A stretch of 40,082 nt of DNA from Actinomycetes bacterium (GTDB lineage: Bacteria; Actinomycetota; Acidimicrobiia; Acidimicrobiales; Palsa-688). The position numbers and the translations under genes were made by a program. The stretch spans positions 1 through 40,082 of the forward strand of contig JAKCDU010000030.1 in the NCBI GenBank assembly GCA_021838445.1. The letters run 5' to 3'. The notes under the pieces are model-generated. The model saw nothing but the letters and a program-made list of their open reading frames with translations. It did not search any database and was not told where the DNA came from. Below are positions 15,179 through 22,638 of the stretch, piece by piece (the stretch's first letter is position 1; the number at the start of each line of letters is the position of its first letter).

Positions 15179-16103
15179 ACGACACCGAGGCCCCTGAGGT
15201 CGGTGCCGGGGTCGTGGCCGGGCCGGTGGCCGCTTCGACGGCCCAGGCCAGCAGCACCAGCAGCGGCGCCGAGCCGGGGTCGGTGGAGCCCCCGCCGGCC
15301 AGGCCTCCGAGGGACTGGACGGTAACCCAGAACAGCAGGGCCAGGGCTGTGCCGGCGAACAGCGCCGGGCGGCGGGTGCGCCGGTCGAGCACACCGAGGC
15401 CCACGGCGAGCTGAGCGGTGAGCAGCGCCGCTGGTACCAGGAGCGGGTGGAGCCCCACGAGGTGGTAGGCGCCGGAGGACATCTGGGTCAGCCAGTGGGG
15501 CTGCCCCTGCCCGTTCTGCTCTATGTTGGCCTGCAGGACGGCCGCCGCCGGCTGGCGCCACGGCAGGCCGGCTATCGCCCCCGCCGCCCAGATGCCGACC
15601 CAACTGCCGAGGGCCAGGCGGCCGCACCACCGAGTATCGCGGCCCTCCCCGGCACTGTCGTGGGGCGGCCAGCAGATGATGCCCACTAGCGGGTAGAGAA
15701 GGGCCGGACCGGGCAACCCCCCGGCCACGACCGCGAAACCGGTGGGAAGGGCACCCAGCCCCTCGCCGATCCACCAGATGCCGACCGCCCATGGTACGGA
15801 CGCGATGAGAGCCACCCGCTCGAAGCGACCGAGCAGCAGGCACAGGCCGATCCCGGCCTGGACCCCCACCGCCGACGCGTCGGCCAGCGCCGCGTGCGGG
15901 GCGATCAGACCGATCACCCACAAGATGCTGTGGCTGATGGCGGCCGGTTGGCCCATCACCGACTGGGCCAGGTCGCCGGTCCACCAGTCCCGACTGAAAA
16001 AGTGTGGTTGAGCTTGGAGTATCGCGTCGATCAGCCAGACGCCGCCCAGGCACGCCCGTATTCGTCTCGGGGACAGGACCATCACGCTTGGCACAACTCG
16101 CAC
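15036..16103 (-). CDS. Actinobacterial multi-pass membrane protein, unusual antisense tail
   Basis: Up to 355 residues, with around eight hydrophobic segments between residues ~10 and ~290: RIRACLGGVWLIDAILQAQP, the SHSILWVIGLIAPHAALADA stretch, VGVQAGIGLCLLLGRFERV, ALIASVPWAVGIWWIGEGLG, LFAGTALALLFWVTVQSLGG and others. The LQAQPHFF and WAVGIWWIGEGLG blocks recur in an uncharacterised actinobacterial membrane family that I recognise only by pattern. The last ~48 residues (after SGASVSSRRLW) are Arg/Pro-rich, not hydrophobic, and lie antisense to YceI; a normal stop is probably missing or the tail is read-through. In a neighbouring frame a stop occurs exactly at 15175. No strong ribosome-binding site precedes the GTG at 16103. 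Function unknown. Confidence 0.7.
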   Translation of the reverse strand: MRVVPSVMVLSPRRIRACLGGVWLIDAILQAQPHFFSRDWWTGDLAQSVMGQPAAISHSILWVIGLIAPHAALADASAVGVQAGIGLCLLLGRFERVALIASVPWAVGIWWIGEGLGALPTGFAVVAGGLPGPALLYPLVGIICWPPHDSAGEGRDTRWCGRLALGSWVGIWAAGAIAGLPWRQPAAAVLQANIEQNGQGQPHWLTQMSSGAYHLVGLHPLLVPAALLTAQLAVGLGVLDRRTRRPALFAGTALALLFWVTVQSLGGLAGGGSTDPGSAPLLVLLAWAVEAATGPATTPAPTSGASVSSRRLWRTPRSPRPGCGRRLPSWSTRYPNAGDPDRRWTRRWSPAHLRR

Positions 16104-16191
16104 CGGTCCATTCGGGTGGTATCCGGAGCCGGTCGCCTATCCGGATGAGGGGGCGTGGGCGAAGTGGGGAACCAAGGTTTTTATCTGATTT

Positions 16192-16638
16192 GTGTCGTCC
16201 GGGGCGCCGGTCGGCCCCGAAGATACTGACGTGATCGCCCCCTGGGAAACCCTCCGTCGGCGGCCCATCCCCAAGCGCTTCGCCGGGGTAGGGGTCGCAG
16301 CAATCGCTTCGGTAGCCGCGCTCAGCGGCTGTGGATCGTCGTCGCACGCCGCGACCGCTCCTACCTCGAGCCCGGCGTCGGCCGGTGCAACGATCGTCAT
16401 CAAGAACTTCGCTTTCGTTCCGTCCACCCTGACGGTGTCGCCGGGGGAGAAGGTGACGGTCCGCAACACCGACTCGGCCACTCACACCGTGACGTCCACG
16501 GCCGCGACCAAGGCTTTCGACACCGGCAACATCAACCCCGGACAGACGGTCACCTTCACCGCACCCAATGTCACCGGCTCCTACGCCTACATCTGCCAGA
16601 TCCACCAATTCATGCACGGGACGCTGACGGTCCGCTGA
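16192..16638 (+). CDS. Cupredoxin (plastocyanin/azurin-like) lipoprotein
   Basis: About 148 residues from a GTG at 16192 (a GTG at 16234 is an alternative). A basic and hydrophobic signal (RRRPIPKRFAGVGVAAIASV) ends in the lipobox LSGC with C47. After a short Ser/Thr/Ala linker comes a ~90-residue beta-sandwich. The type 1 copper ligands are visible: H98 (SATHTVT), C135, H138 and M141 (YICQIHQFM). It should be an exported, lipid-anchored electron carrier or copper-binding protein on the outer face of the membrane. It is 26 bases upstream of the first ferritin-like gene in the same direction and is likely the first gene of the cupredoxin/ferritin-like/Tat operon. Electron transfer to the di-iron proteins is speculation. 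Confidence 0.88.
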   Translation: MSSGAPVGPEDTDVIAPWETLRRRPIPKRFAGVGVAAIASVAALSGCGSSSHAATAPTSSPASAGATIVIKNFAFVPSTLTVSPGEKVTVRNTDSATHTVTSTAATKAFDTGNINPGQTVTFTAPNVTGSYAYICQIHQFMHGTLTVR

Positions 16639-16664
16639 CACCGACCCCACCCCGAGAGAACCAA

Positions 16665-17561
16665 ATGAGAGAACAGAAGGAGAGACAAGTGATATCAGAC
16701 GACCGGGAGCTCGATCTGCTGATCGAGCAATCCCAGGACATCCACTCGGAAGCCATGGCCAAGAGCCGGGAATCCCTGGCCGAACTGGTCGAGGTCGGCC
16801 ACGAGCGGCGGGCCAGCGGCGAGATGGACGTCGAGGAGTTCCGGGAGTCGGCCCGGGCCACCCACGACGGCGTGCGCAAAGGACTGGTAGCCGGTGGGAC
16901 GCTTGCCACTGCCGCTTTTGGTGCGACGCTGATGGGGTTGACCGCCTCCGCGGCGTTCGCCGATACGCCCATGGACATCCAGATGCTCCAGACGTCGGCA
17001 TCGCTGGAGAACCTGGCGGTGAGCACGTACACGACCGCCCTCACCCTTCCCTACATCGGCGGCTCGTCGGCCAATCCGGTCATCAAAGCCTTCGCCCAGA
17101 CCACCATGGGTCAGCACTCCCAGCACGCCCAGGCCTTCAACGCCGCGGCCAGCGCCCTGGGGGGCAAGGCGCAGACCGGACCCGACCCGAAGTACGTGCC
17201 TACCGTCAACAGCGCGGTCGCATCGATAGGCAAGCTTTCCCCTGCCGATGGTGCTCTAGCCGTGGTTGGTCTGGCTCTGACCTTGGAGAACGTGGCCGCC
17301 GAGACCTACGTGGCCAACTGCTCGAAGTTCACTGACAGCAACGCCAGGAAGGTGACCGCGTCGATCATGGGTGTCGAAGCCCAGCACGTGGCCACTCTGC
17401 TGGCGGTCCAGGCACTGCTGAAGGCGGGGGCCTCGCAGCTGATCGCCCTCAGCCCCACTGTCGTCACCCAGCTCCCGGCTGCGGCCGGCAGCGTGGGCTT
17501 CCCCAACAGCTTCTACCCGACCGATATGGCCAGCCCCGCCACCGAAGGAGCCCTCTCGTGA
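16665..17561 (+). CDS. Membrane-anchored ferritin-like protein (Ferritin_2 type)
   Basis: About 298 residues. A ~70-residue charged N-terminal part (many Glu/Arg, EELxE-like helices) precedes a hydrophobic segment (VAGGTLATAAFGATLMGLTA), then the helical domain. Two repeated halves each carry a Glu and a His motif: SLENLAVSTY then GQHSQHAQAF, and TLENVAAETY then VEAQHVATLL. The last is ExxH; in the first half the usual ExxH is HxxH. This resembles the desiccation-related/ferritin-like family that may bind two metals. Start choice: the ATG at 16665 has GAGAG 6 bases before it; the GTG at 16689 has AAGGAG 6 bases before it and may be the true start (about 290 residues). Its TGA overlaps the next gene's GTG. 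No twin-arginine pair is visible. Confidence 0.82.
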   Translation: MREQKERQVISDDRELDLLIEQSQDIHSEAMAKSRESLAELVEVGHERRASGEMDVEEFRESARATHDGVRKGLVAGGTLATAAFGATLMGLTASAAFADTPMDIQMLQTSASLENLAVSTYTTALTLPYIGGSSANPVIKAFAQTTMGQHSQHAQAFNAAASALGGKAQTGPDPKYVPTVNSAVASIGKLSPADGALAVVGLALTLENVAAETYVANCSKFTDSNARKVTASIMGVEAQHVATLLAVQALLKAGASQLIALSPTVVTQLPAAAGSVGFPNSFYPTDMASPATEGALS

Positions 17562-18418
17562 ATCTCCGCCGCCGATCCCAGCACATATCCGAAGCCGAGC
17601 TGACCGCCATGACCGTCGAGCTCGACCAGATGCACCGCGATCAGACCCTGCCGGCCATGCAGGCCGCGGTGGCCGAGTGGGCCGATTCGATCCGCGCCGA
17701 CGGCTCCGACTCGCCCCGGAAGGCCAGCCGGCGGACCTTCCTGCTCGGCGCCGCCGGGGTGGGTGCCGGGGGTCTGCTCCTGGCGGCCTGCTCCTCGTCG
17801 TCGAAGGTCACCGCCCCGACCACGATCGCGCCGAGCGGCACTTCTTCGACGGCCGGCTCGAGCTCAGGGGCCCTGACCGGGGACCTGGCCGTGGCGGCCA
17901 TGGCCGCCAGCCTGGAGAACCTGGGCGTCTTCGCCTACAACGCCGGGCTACAGGCCGCCCAGGCCGGCAAGCTCGGCACCGTACCCCCGGCGGTGGCGAC
18001 CTTCGCCCAGACGGCCATGGCCCAGCACAAGGACCACGCCCAGGCGTGGAACTCGGTGCTCACCGCGGCGGGGAAGCCGGCGGTCACCGCCACGGACCCG
18101 GCGTTGACCCCGACCGTTCAGCAGAAGTTCTCCCAGGTCAAAGACGTCGCTGGGCTGGCCGAGCTGGCCCTGCTCATCGAGAACATTGCCGCTCAGACCT
18201 ACCAGAACGGCATAGGCGTGCTCTCGTCGAGCAAGGCCGTGGCCGTCGCGGCGACCATCCAGCCCGTCGAGATGCAGCACGCCGCCATCTTGTACTACGC
18301 CCTCGGCCGTTACCCGGGAATTCAGGGCGACGCCTCCACCAGCTATTCGATGGGCCAACCCCTGGCCTTCAATCCCACCACCCTGGCTCGGCCCGCCGCC
18401 GACTACCAGGGCAGCTGA
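17558..18418 (+). CDS. Ferritin-like protein with twin-arginine signal and lipobox
   Basis: A 286-residue paralogue of the preceding gene. A long polar N-terminal extension (~55 residues) leads to a Tat motif SRRTFLLGAAG (R58, R59) and hydrophobic stretch ending in LLLAAC with C78 as the likely lipidated Cys. A Ser/Thr-rich linker follows, then the four-helix domain with SLENLGVFAYNAG, MAQHKDHAQAWN, LIENIAAQTY and VEMQHAAILYY. As in the first gene, helix 2 has HxxH and the last helix ExxH. GTG start at 17558 within a GTGA overlap, so the two proteins are translationally coupled and may act as a pair. It is followed after 55 bases by tatA, tatB and tatC, which supply the export route its signal needs. 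Confidence 0.88.
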   Translation: MNLRRRSQHISEAELTAMTVELDQMHRDQTLPAMQAAVAEWADSIRADGSDSPRKASRRTFLLGAAGVGAGGLLLAACSSSSKVTAPTTIAPSGTSSTAGSSSGALTGDLAVAAMAASLENLGVFAYNAGLQAAQAGKLGTVPPAVATFAQTAMAQHKDHAQAWNSVLTAAGKPAVTATDPALTPTVQQKFSQVKDVAGLAELALLIENIAAQTYQNGIGVLSSSKAVAVAATIQPVEMQHAAILYYALGRYPGIQGDASTSYSMGQPLAFNPTTLARPAADYQGS

Positions 18419-18473
18419 CACCGCACCGCGACTCCCGTCCGATCCCCTCAAGTGGAAGGAATGCCCACATCCC

Positions 18474-18746
18474 ATGCTCGCCGTAATCAATGACACAGGA
18501 ATACTCGTGGTGCTCGTCGCCGTGGTGCTGCTCTTCGGCGCCAGCCGAATACCCAGGCTGGCCCGCAACCTCGGAGAGGCCAGCCGGGAGTTCAAGAAGG
18601 CCCAGGACGACGCCCTGCCGACCGGCCAGCCGACCTCCCTGCCGGCGCCGGAGACGGTCACCATGACCCGGTCCGACCTCGACGCCCTGCTCGCTTCCCG
18701 GACGGCCCCGGCGGTGCAGCCGGGAGCGGCCCGCTCGGCCTCTTAG
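18474..18746 (+). CDS. tatA: Sec-independent translocase subunit TatA
   Basis: A 90-residue TatA/E protein: an N-terminal transmembrane helix (TGILVVLVAVVLLFGASRIP) with the FGxxRIP hinge, followed by an amphipathic helix (RLARNLGEASREFKKAQDD) and a polar tail rich in Pro/Thr. TatA oligomers form the pore through which folded proteins with RR signals cross the membrane. It lies directly after the twin-arginine ferritin-like gene and before the tatB-like and tatC genes in the same direction. Confidence 0.93.
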   Translation: MLAVINDTGILVVLVAVVLLFGASRIPRLARNLGEASREFKKAQDDALPTGQPTSLPAPETVTMTRSDLDALLASRTAPAVQPGAARSAS

Positions 18747-18761
18747 GTCGGACGGATCCCC

Positions 18762-19109
18762 ATGCTCGATCTCAGCCCCGAGAAGCTGACCATGTTGCTG
18801 GCGGTGGGCTTGGTCGTGCTCGGCCCCGAAAAGCTGCCCGCCGCGGCCCGCACCATGGCCCACGCCATGGTGCGGGCCCGGCGCCTGGCCACCACTCTCA
18901 CCGGCCCCATCGACGAGGCGCTGGGCCAGACACTGGGAGCGGACCGCGGCGCACCGGGGGAGCCGACTCCGATCGAGTCGCTCAGGCGGCGCGCGTCAGA
19001 ACCGGCTCAGGCGGTGCGTGACGTGGTGGCCGACCTGCGCAGCACCATCGCCTCCCACCCCCGACCCGCCGCGGCCGCGCCAGCGGTCCCCGACCCCTCA
19101 GGCGAGTAA
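18762..19109 (+). CDS. tatB: TatB-like translocase subunit
   Basis: A 115-residue protein beginning MLDLSPEKLTMLLAVGLVVL followed by GPEKLPAAARTMAHAMVRAR. The N-terminal helix with Glu (SPEK) and the GPEKLP hinge are characteristic of actinobacterial TatB; the long amphipathic helix continues to about residue 50, then a polar tail. With TatC it forms the receptor for twin-arginine signals. It begins 15 bases after tatA and ends 3 bases before tatC. TatA versus TatB assignment rests on the hinge sequence and gene order. Confidence 0.87.
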   Translation: MLDLSPEKLTMLLAVGLVVLGPEKLPAAARTMAHAMVRARRLATTLTGPIDEALGQTLGADRGAPGEPTPIESLRRRASEPAQAVRDVVADLRSTIASHPRPAAAAPAVPDPSGE

Positions 19110-19112
19110 GCC

Positions 19113-19886
19113 ATGTCCGTCCTCGACACCGAAGTCACCGGCGCCGACCGAGTCGCTCCCACCGAGATGACGTGGGTCGAGCACCTCGTCGAGTTGCGCC
19201 ATCGCCTGCTGATCTGCCTGGCCGCCCTCGCTGCGGGGACGCTGGTCGCCTGGTTCGCCTACGACCATCTGCTGGGCTTCATGATCGCCCCCTACCGGGA
19301 CTACCTCCTCCGCCACCCGGCCAAAGACGTTTCGCACGGTGACCTGGTGACCACCGGGCCGCTGGAGGGTTTCACCACCCGGCTCCAGGTCTCGGGCTAC
19401 GCCGGGGTGGCGTTGAGCGCCCCGGTGTGGATCTGGCAGTCCTGGCGGTTCGTCTCCCCCGGGCTCTACCGCCACGAGCGGCGCCGCAGCCTGGCCTTCG
19501 CCGGCTCGGCGGTGGCGCTGTTCGTCCTCGGCGTGGTCACCGCCATCCTCGTCTTCCCCAAGGCGGTGGACTGGATGATCTCGGTCTCGGGCTCGGGGAT
19601 CGCCCCGCTCTTCTCACCCTCGCGGTACCTGGGCCTCTACACCCTGGCCTGCGTGGTGTTCGGAGCCGTGTTCACCTATCCGGTGTTCCTGGTCGGATTG
19701 GAGGTGGCCGGTTTGGTCACCAGCGCCCGGCTGCGCTCCTGGCGTCGATACGCCATCGTGGTCTGCGCCACGGTGGCGGCGTTCATCACGCCGAGCAGCG
19801 ACCCCTTCTCCTTCCTCGCCATGGCTGTGCCCATGGTCGTGTTCTATGAAGCTGCGATCCTGGTCGGCCGGTGCCTCGGCAAGTGA
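19113..19886 (+). CDS. tatC: Twin-arginine translocase subunit TatC
   Basis: A 257-residue integral membrane protein with six expected helices. The signature EMTWVEHLVELRHRLLICLA (first cytoplasmic segment and start of helix 1), VTTGPLEGFTTRLQVSGYAG, and the FVSPGLYRHERRRSLAF block of the family are visible, plus the late FITPSSDPFSFLAMAVPM helix. TatC holds the binding site for the RR motif. ATG at 19113. Its last 16 bases overlap the start of the next small membrane gene. The gene group tatA-tatB-tatC is complete here. Confidence 0.97.
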   Translation: MSVLDTEVTGADRVAPTEMTWVEHLVELRHRLLICLAALAAGTLVAWFAYDHLLGFMIAPYRDYLLRHPAKDVSHGDLVTTGPLEGFTTRLQVSGYAGVALSAPVWIWQSWRFVSPGLYRHERRRSLAFAGSAVALFVLGVVTAILVFPKAVDWMISVSGSGIAPLFSPSRYLGLYTLACVVFGAVFTYPVFLVGLEVAGLVTSARLRSWRRYAIVVCATVAAFITPSSDPFSFLAMAVPMVVFYEAAILVGRCLGK

Positions 19887-20287
19887 TTCGCGGCGCCGGC
19901 GCCGATCCCGTACTGAGGGGCGTGGTGGCCGCCCTGGCGGGCACCATCGCCGGGATCCACTTCGACCTGTGGGACAGCTACGGCTACCGCCACATCCCCC
20001 ATATCGGGCCGCTGTTCCTCCTCGATGCCGCCGCCGGAGTGGTGCTGGCCGTAGCCTCGCTGGTCCTGCCGGCGAGATTCGTGGCACTGGCCTGGCTGGG
20101 CGTGTCGGGCTACGGGGCGGCCACCCTGGCGGCGGTGCTGGTGAGCCTGTGGTCGGGTCTGCTGGGTTTCAGCGAGACGACATCGGCGCCGCTGCTCGCC
20201 CCGGCCATCGCGGTGGAGGCAGCCGCGTTCCTGATTGGAGCGGGCGCCGCCCTGCGAGCCAGGCACCGGACCCGGCTGCTTTCCTAG
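19871..20287 (+). CDS. Small four-helix membrane protein of unknown function
   Basis: A 138-residue protein with about four hydrophobic helices (VLRGVVAALAGTIAGIHFDL; GPLFLLDAAAGVVLAVASLV; VSGYGAATLAAVLVSLWSGL; APAIAVEAAAFLIGAGAALR) and a conserved-looking HFDLWDSYGYRHIPHIGPLF loop. GTG at 19871 overlaps the tatC 3' end by 16 bases, so it is probably translated with tatC. I do not recognise a named family. It ends in a CTAG shared with the stop codon of the convergent P1B-5 ATPase (20284-20287). Confidence 0.72.
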   Translation: MPRQVIRGAGADPVLRGVVAALAGTIAGIHFDLWDSYGYRHIPHIGPLFLLDAAAGVVLAVASLVLPARFVALAWLGVSGYGAATLAAVLVSLWSGLLGFSETTSAPLLAPAIAVEAAAFLIGAGAALRARHRTRLLS

Positions 20288-22638
20288 CGGACCGGCGCGG
20301 TCAGTTCCCCGCTGGCGTCCTCCCCGAGGGTGAGGTAGGCCTCCTCCTCCTGGGTGGTGTGCAGCTTCAGCACTGCATACAGCCCGTAGAGCAACCTTCG
20401 TAGTTCGGCGGTGTCCTCGTCGTCGGGGCCGTCGGGGCCGAGCTCGTCGAGCACCTGCCCGAGCCGGCGTATCTGGTGGGCGATCTCGACATGGGCCCGG
20501 CTCATCGGCCCGGTCGGGTCGCGCCCGCCGAGCAGCTTGTCCAAGGCCGGGTACAGCTCGTCCTGCTCGGCCGCCTCGTGGGGCTGGACCTCGTCCACGA
20601 GGAGGCGGTGCAGTTCGGCGAGGGAGGTGGCCGCCGTGGAGCGATCCATCTTCCCCAGCCGGTCGGCGGTGGCCTGTATCTGGTCGAGCACGGCCCGTAC
20701 CCTCAGGTGCTCGACCTGGAACCGGCGGGTCAGCTCGGTGTCCTCGGCGCCGAGTCGGATCTCGGTGGACCGGGTCCGCAGGGCCCTCAGCGCGTTGGCT
20801 ATCACCGCCACGTCGATGCCCTCCTGCAGCAGTGCGCCCCAGACCGCCGGGAGCCAGCCGAGGGAGGCCACGGCCATGGCGATCAGCGACATGGCCATTC
20901 CGGCGACGACGCTCTGCAGGGCGATGCGGCGGCTGCGGTGGGCGATGGCGCGCGCCTCGCCGAGGCGGTCGAGCCGGTCCACGGTCAGCACCACGTCGGC
21001 GGTCTGGGAGGTGGCGGTGGCTCCCCGGGCCCCCATGGCCACCCCCACGTCGGCGAGGGCCAGGGCCGGGGCGTCGTTGATGCCGTCACCGACCATGATC
21101 GTCGGGGCCCGCTCGTGCTCGAAGCGGACGGCGTCGAGCTTCTCCGCCGGTGTGCGGTCGGCCAGGACCTCGTCCACGCCGATGGCCGCGCCCACCGATT
21201 CGGCGACCTCGGCCCGGTCGCCGGTGACCATGACTATCCGGTCGATGCCGCTGCGGCGCAGAGCCCGCACCGTCCTCGCCGCGTCGGGGCGTATCACGTC
21301 GTCGAGCAGCAGGACCCCCGCAGGCACCCCGTCGACGGATACGAAGACGGTCATCGAACCGTCGAGTCGGGCCCGCCGGCGAGCCGATCGGGCCCAGTGC
21401 GGATGGTCGGCGGTCCCGACCCATTCGGCCTTGCCGAGGGCCACCGTCCGGCTTCCCACCCGGCCCCGGATTCCCTTACCGGGCACCTCCTCCACATCTG
21501 TCGGCAGGACCAGGGCGCACCCGCGGCTGGTGGCCGCCTGCACGACGGCGTGGGCCAGCACGTGGGGGGAGAGCTGGTCGAGCGACGCGGCCAGGGTGAG
21601 GATGTCCTCGGCGGGTATGTGACCGGCCGAGACCACGTCTGCCACGGTGGGACGCCCTGTGGTCAGGGTCCCGGTCTTGTCCACGAGGAGAGTGGTGCAG
21701 GTGGCCAGACGTTCGAGCACCGCCCCTCCTTTGGTCACCACCCCCCGGCGGGCTGAGCGCGACAGGCCCGACACCCACGCCACGGGCGCGGCGAGGATGA
21801 GCGGACAGGGGGTGGCCACCACGAGGACGGCCACCGCCCTCGCCGGGCCGGCGGCGGCCCACGACAGTCCCGCCGCGGCGAGAGTCAGAGCCAGGAACCA
21901 CAAGGCGTAGCGGTCGGCCAGGCGCACGAAGGGAGGCCGGGACGTCTCCGCTTCCGACACCAATCGGACGACGCCGGCATAGGTGCTCTCGGCGGCGGGT
22001 GCGGTGATGCGCACGTCGAAGGGGGAGCCGGCGTTGACCGCGCCGCTCCTCACGGGTTCGCCCGACCGGCGCTCGACGGGCAGGGCTTCCCCGCTCAGGG
22101 CGGCCTCGTCGAGGACGGCGTCGCTCAGAAGGTTGCCGTCGGAGGGCACCAGCTCGCCGGTGCCGACCATCACCTCGTCGCCTGGTACCAGCCGGTCCAC
22201 GCCGACAGTGACCAGCGCTCCCCCCTCGTAGCGGTGGGCGAAATTGGGAGCCCGTTGCAGGAGGGCGTCGAGATCGCGGTGGGCCCGCCCCGCTGCCCAG
22301 GACTCGAGCGCCCGGCCCGTGGTCACCATCACACCGATCACGCCGGCGGCCAGCAGCTCGCCGACGGCCATGGCTCCGGCCACCGCGAGCAGCGCGATCA
22401 CGTCGATGCCGAGGCGCCCCTCCCACAGGCTCCTACCGGTCATCCACAGTGAGTACGCCCCTCCCACCGCCCCGGCCGCCATCCACAGGCGGTCGCCGGC
22501 GAGTGGTGAAGCCCCGGTGGCGTGCAGCAGACCCCCGGCGGCCAGGCACGAGAGGGTGGTCGCGACCATCAGCATCGGGGCCAGCCCGGCCAGACGGTCG
22601 GGCGCGGCCGTCGGCCTCGGCTCGGCCACGGCGGTCAC
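20284..22638 (-). CDS. P1B-5-type heavy-metal ATPase with C-terminal hemerythrin domain (CtpD-like)
   Basis: About 784 residues from the GTG at 22638, whose GTGA overlaps the GerMN gene stop. The membrane motif TPCPL (276-280) replaces the CPC or SPC of other P1B pumps. LSGEALPVE, the phosphorylated D320 in DKTGT, and MVGDGINDAPAL are the ATPase landmarks; no N-terminal metal-binding domain is present. Residues ~640-770 add a hemerythrin-like four-helix bundle with His/Glu positions (FQVEHLRVR, QPHEAAEQDELYPAL, MSRAHVEIAHQIRRL, LKLHTTQEEEAYL). The TPCPL motif with this tail defines the P1B-5 subgroup (Sinorhizobium Nia, Acidothermus CtpD), linked by published work to nickel/iron export and a di-iron centre. 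Direction of transport and the metal are inferences from the family. Confidence 0.93.
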   Translation of the reverse strand: MTAVAEPRPTAAPDRLAGLAPMLMVATTLSCLAAGGLLHATGASPLAGDRLWMAAGAVGGAYSLWMTGRSLWEGRLGIDVIALLAVAGAMAVGELLAAGVIGVMVTTGRALESWAAGRAHRDLDALLQRAPNFAHRYEGGALVTVGVDRLVPGDEVMVGTGELVPSDGNLLSDAVLDEAALSGEALPVERRSGEPVRSGAVNAGSPFDVRITAPAAESTYAGVVRLVSEAETSRPPFVRLADRYALWFLALTLAAAGLSWAAAGPARAVAVLVVATPCPLILAAPVAWVSGLSRSARRGVVTKGGAVLERLATCTTLLVDKTGTLTTGRPTVADVVSAGHIPAEDILTLAASLDQLSPHVLAHAVVQAATSRGCALVLPTDVEEVPGKGIRGRVGSRTVALGKAEWVGTADHPHWARSARRRARLDGSMTVFVSVDGVPAGVLLLDDVIRPDAARTVRALRRSGIDRIVMVTGDRAEVAESVGAAIGVDEVLADRTPAEKLDAVRFEHERAPTIMVGDGINDAPALALADVGVAMGARGATATSQTADVVLTVDRLDRLGEARAIAHRSRRIALQSVVAGMAMSLIAMAVASLGWLPAVWGALLQEGIDVAVIANALRALRTRSTEIRLGAEDTELTRRFQVEHLRVRAVLDQIQATADRLGKMDRSTAATSLAELHRLLVDEVQPHEAAEQDELYPALDKLLGGRDPTGPMSRAHVEIAHQIRRLGQVLDELGPDGPDDEDTAELRRLLYGLYAVLKLHTTQEEEAYLTLGEDASGELTAPVR

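Noticed and set aside
15175-17001. A 608-residue open frame on the minus strand spanning the membrane protein, cupredoxin and ferritin-like genes
   Set aside because: It is Arg/Gly/Pro-rich, antisense to well-supported genes, has no domain, and is explained by the high GC content.
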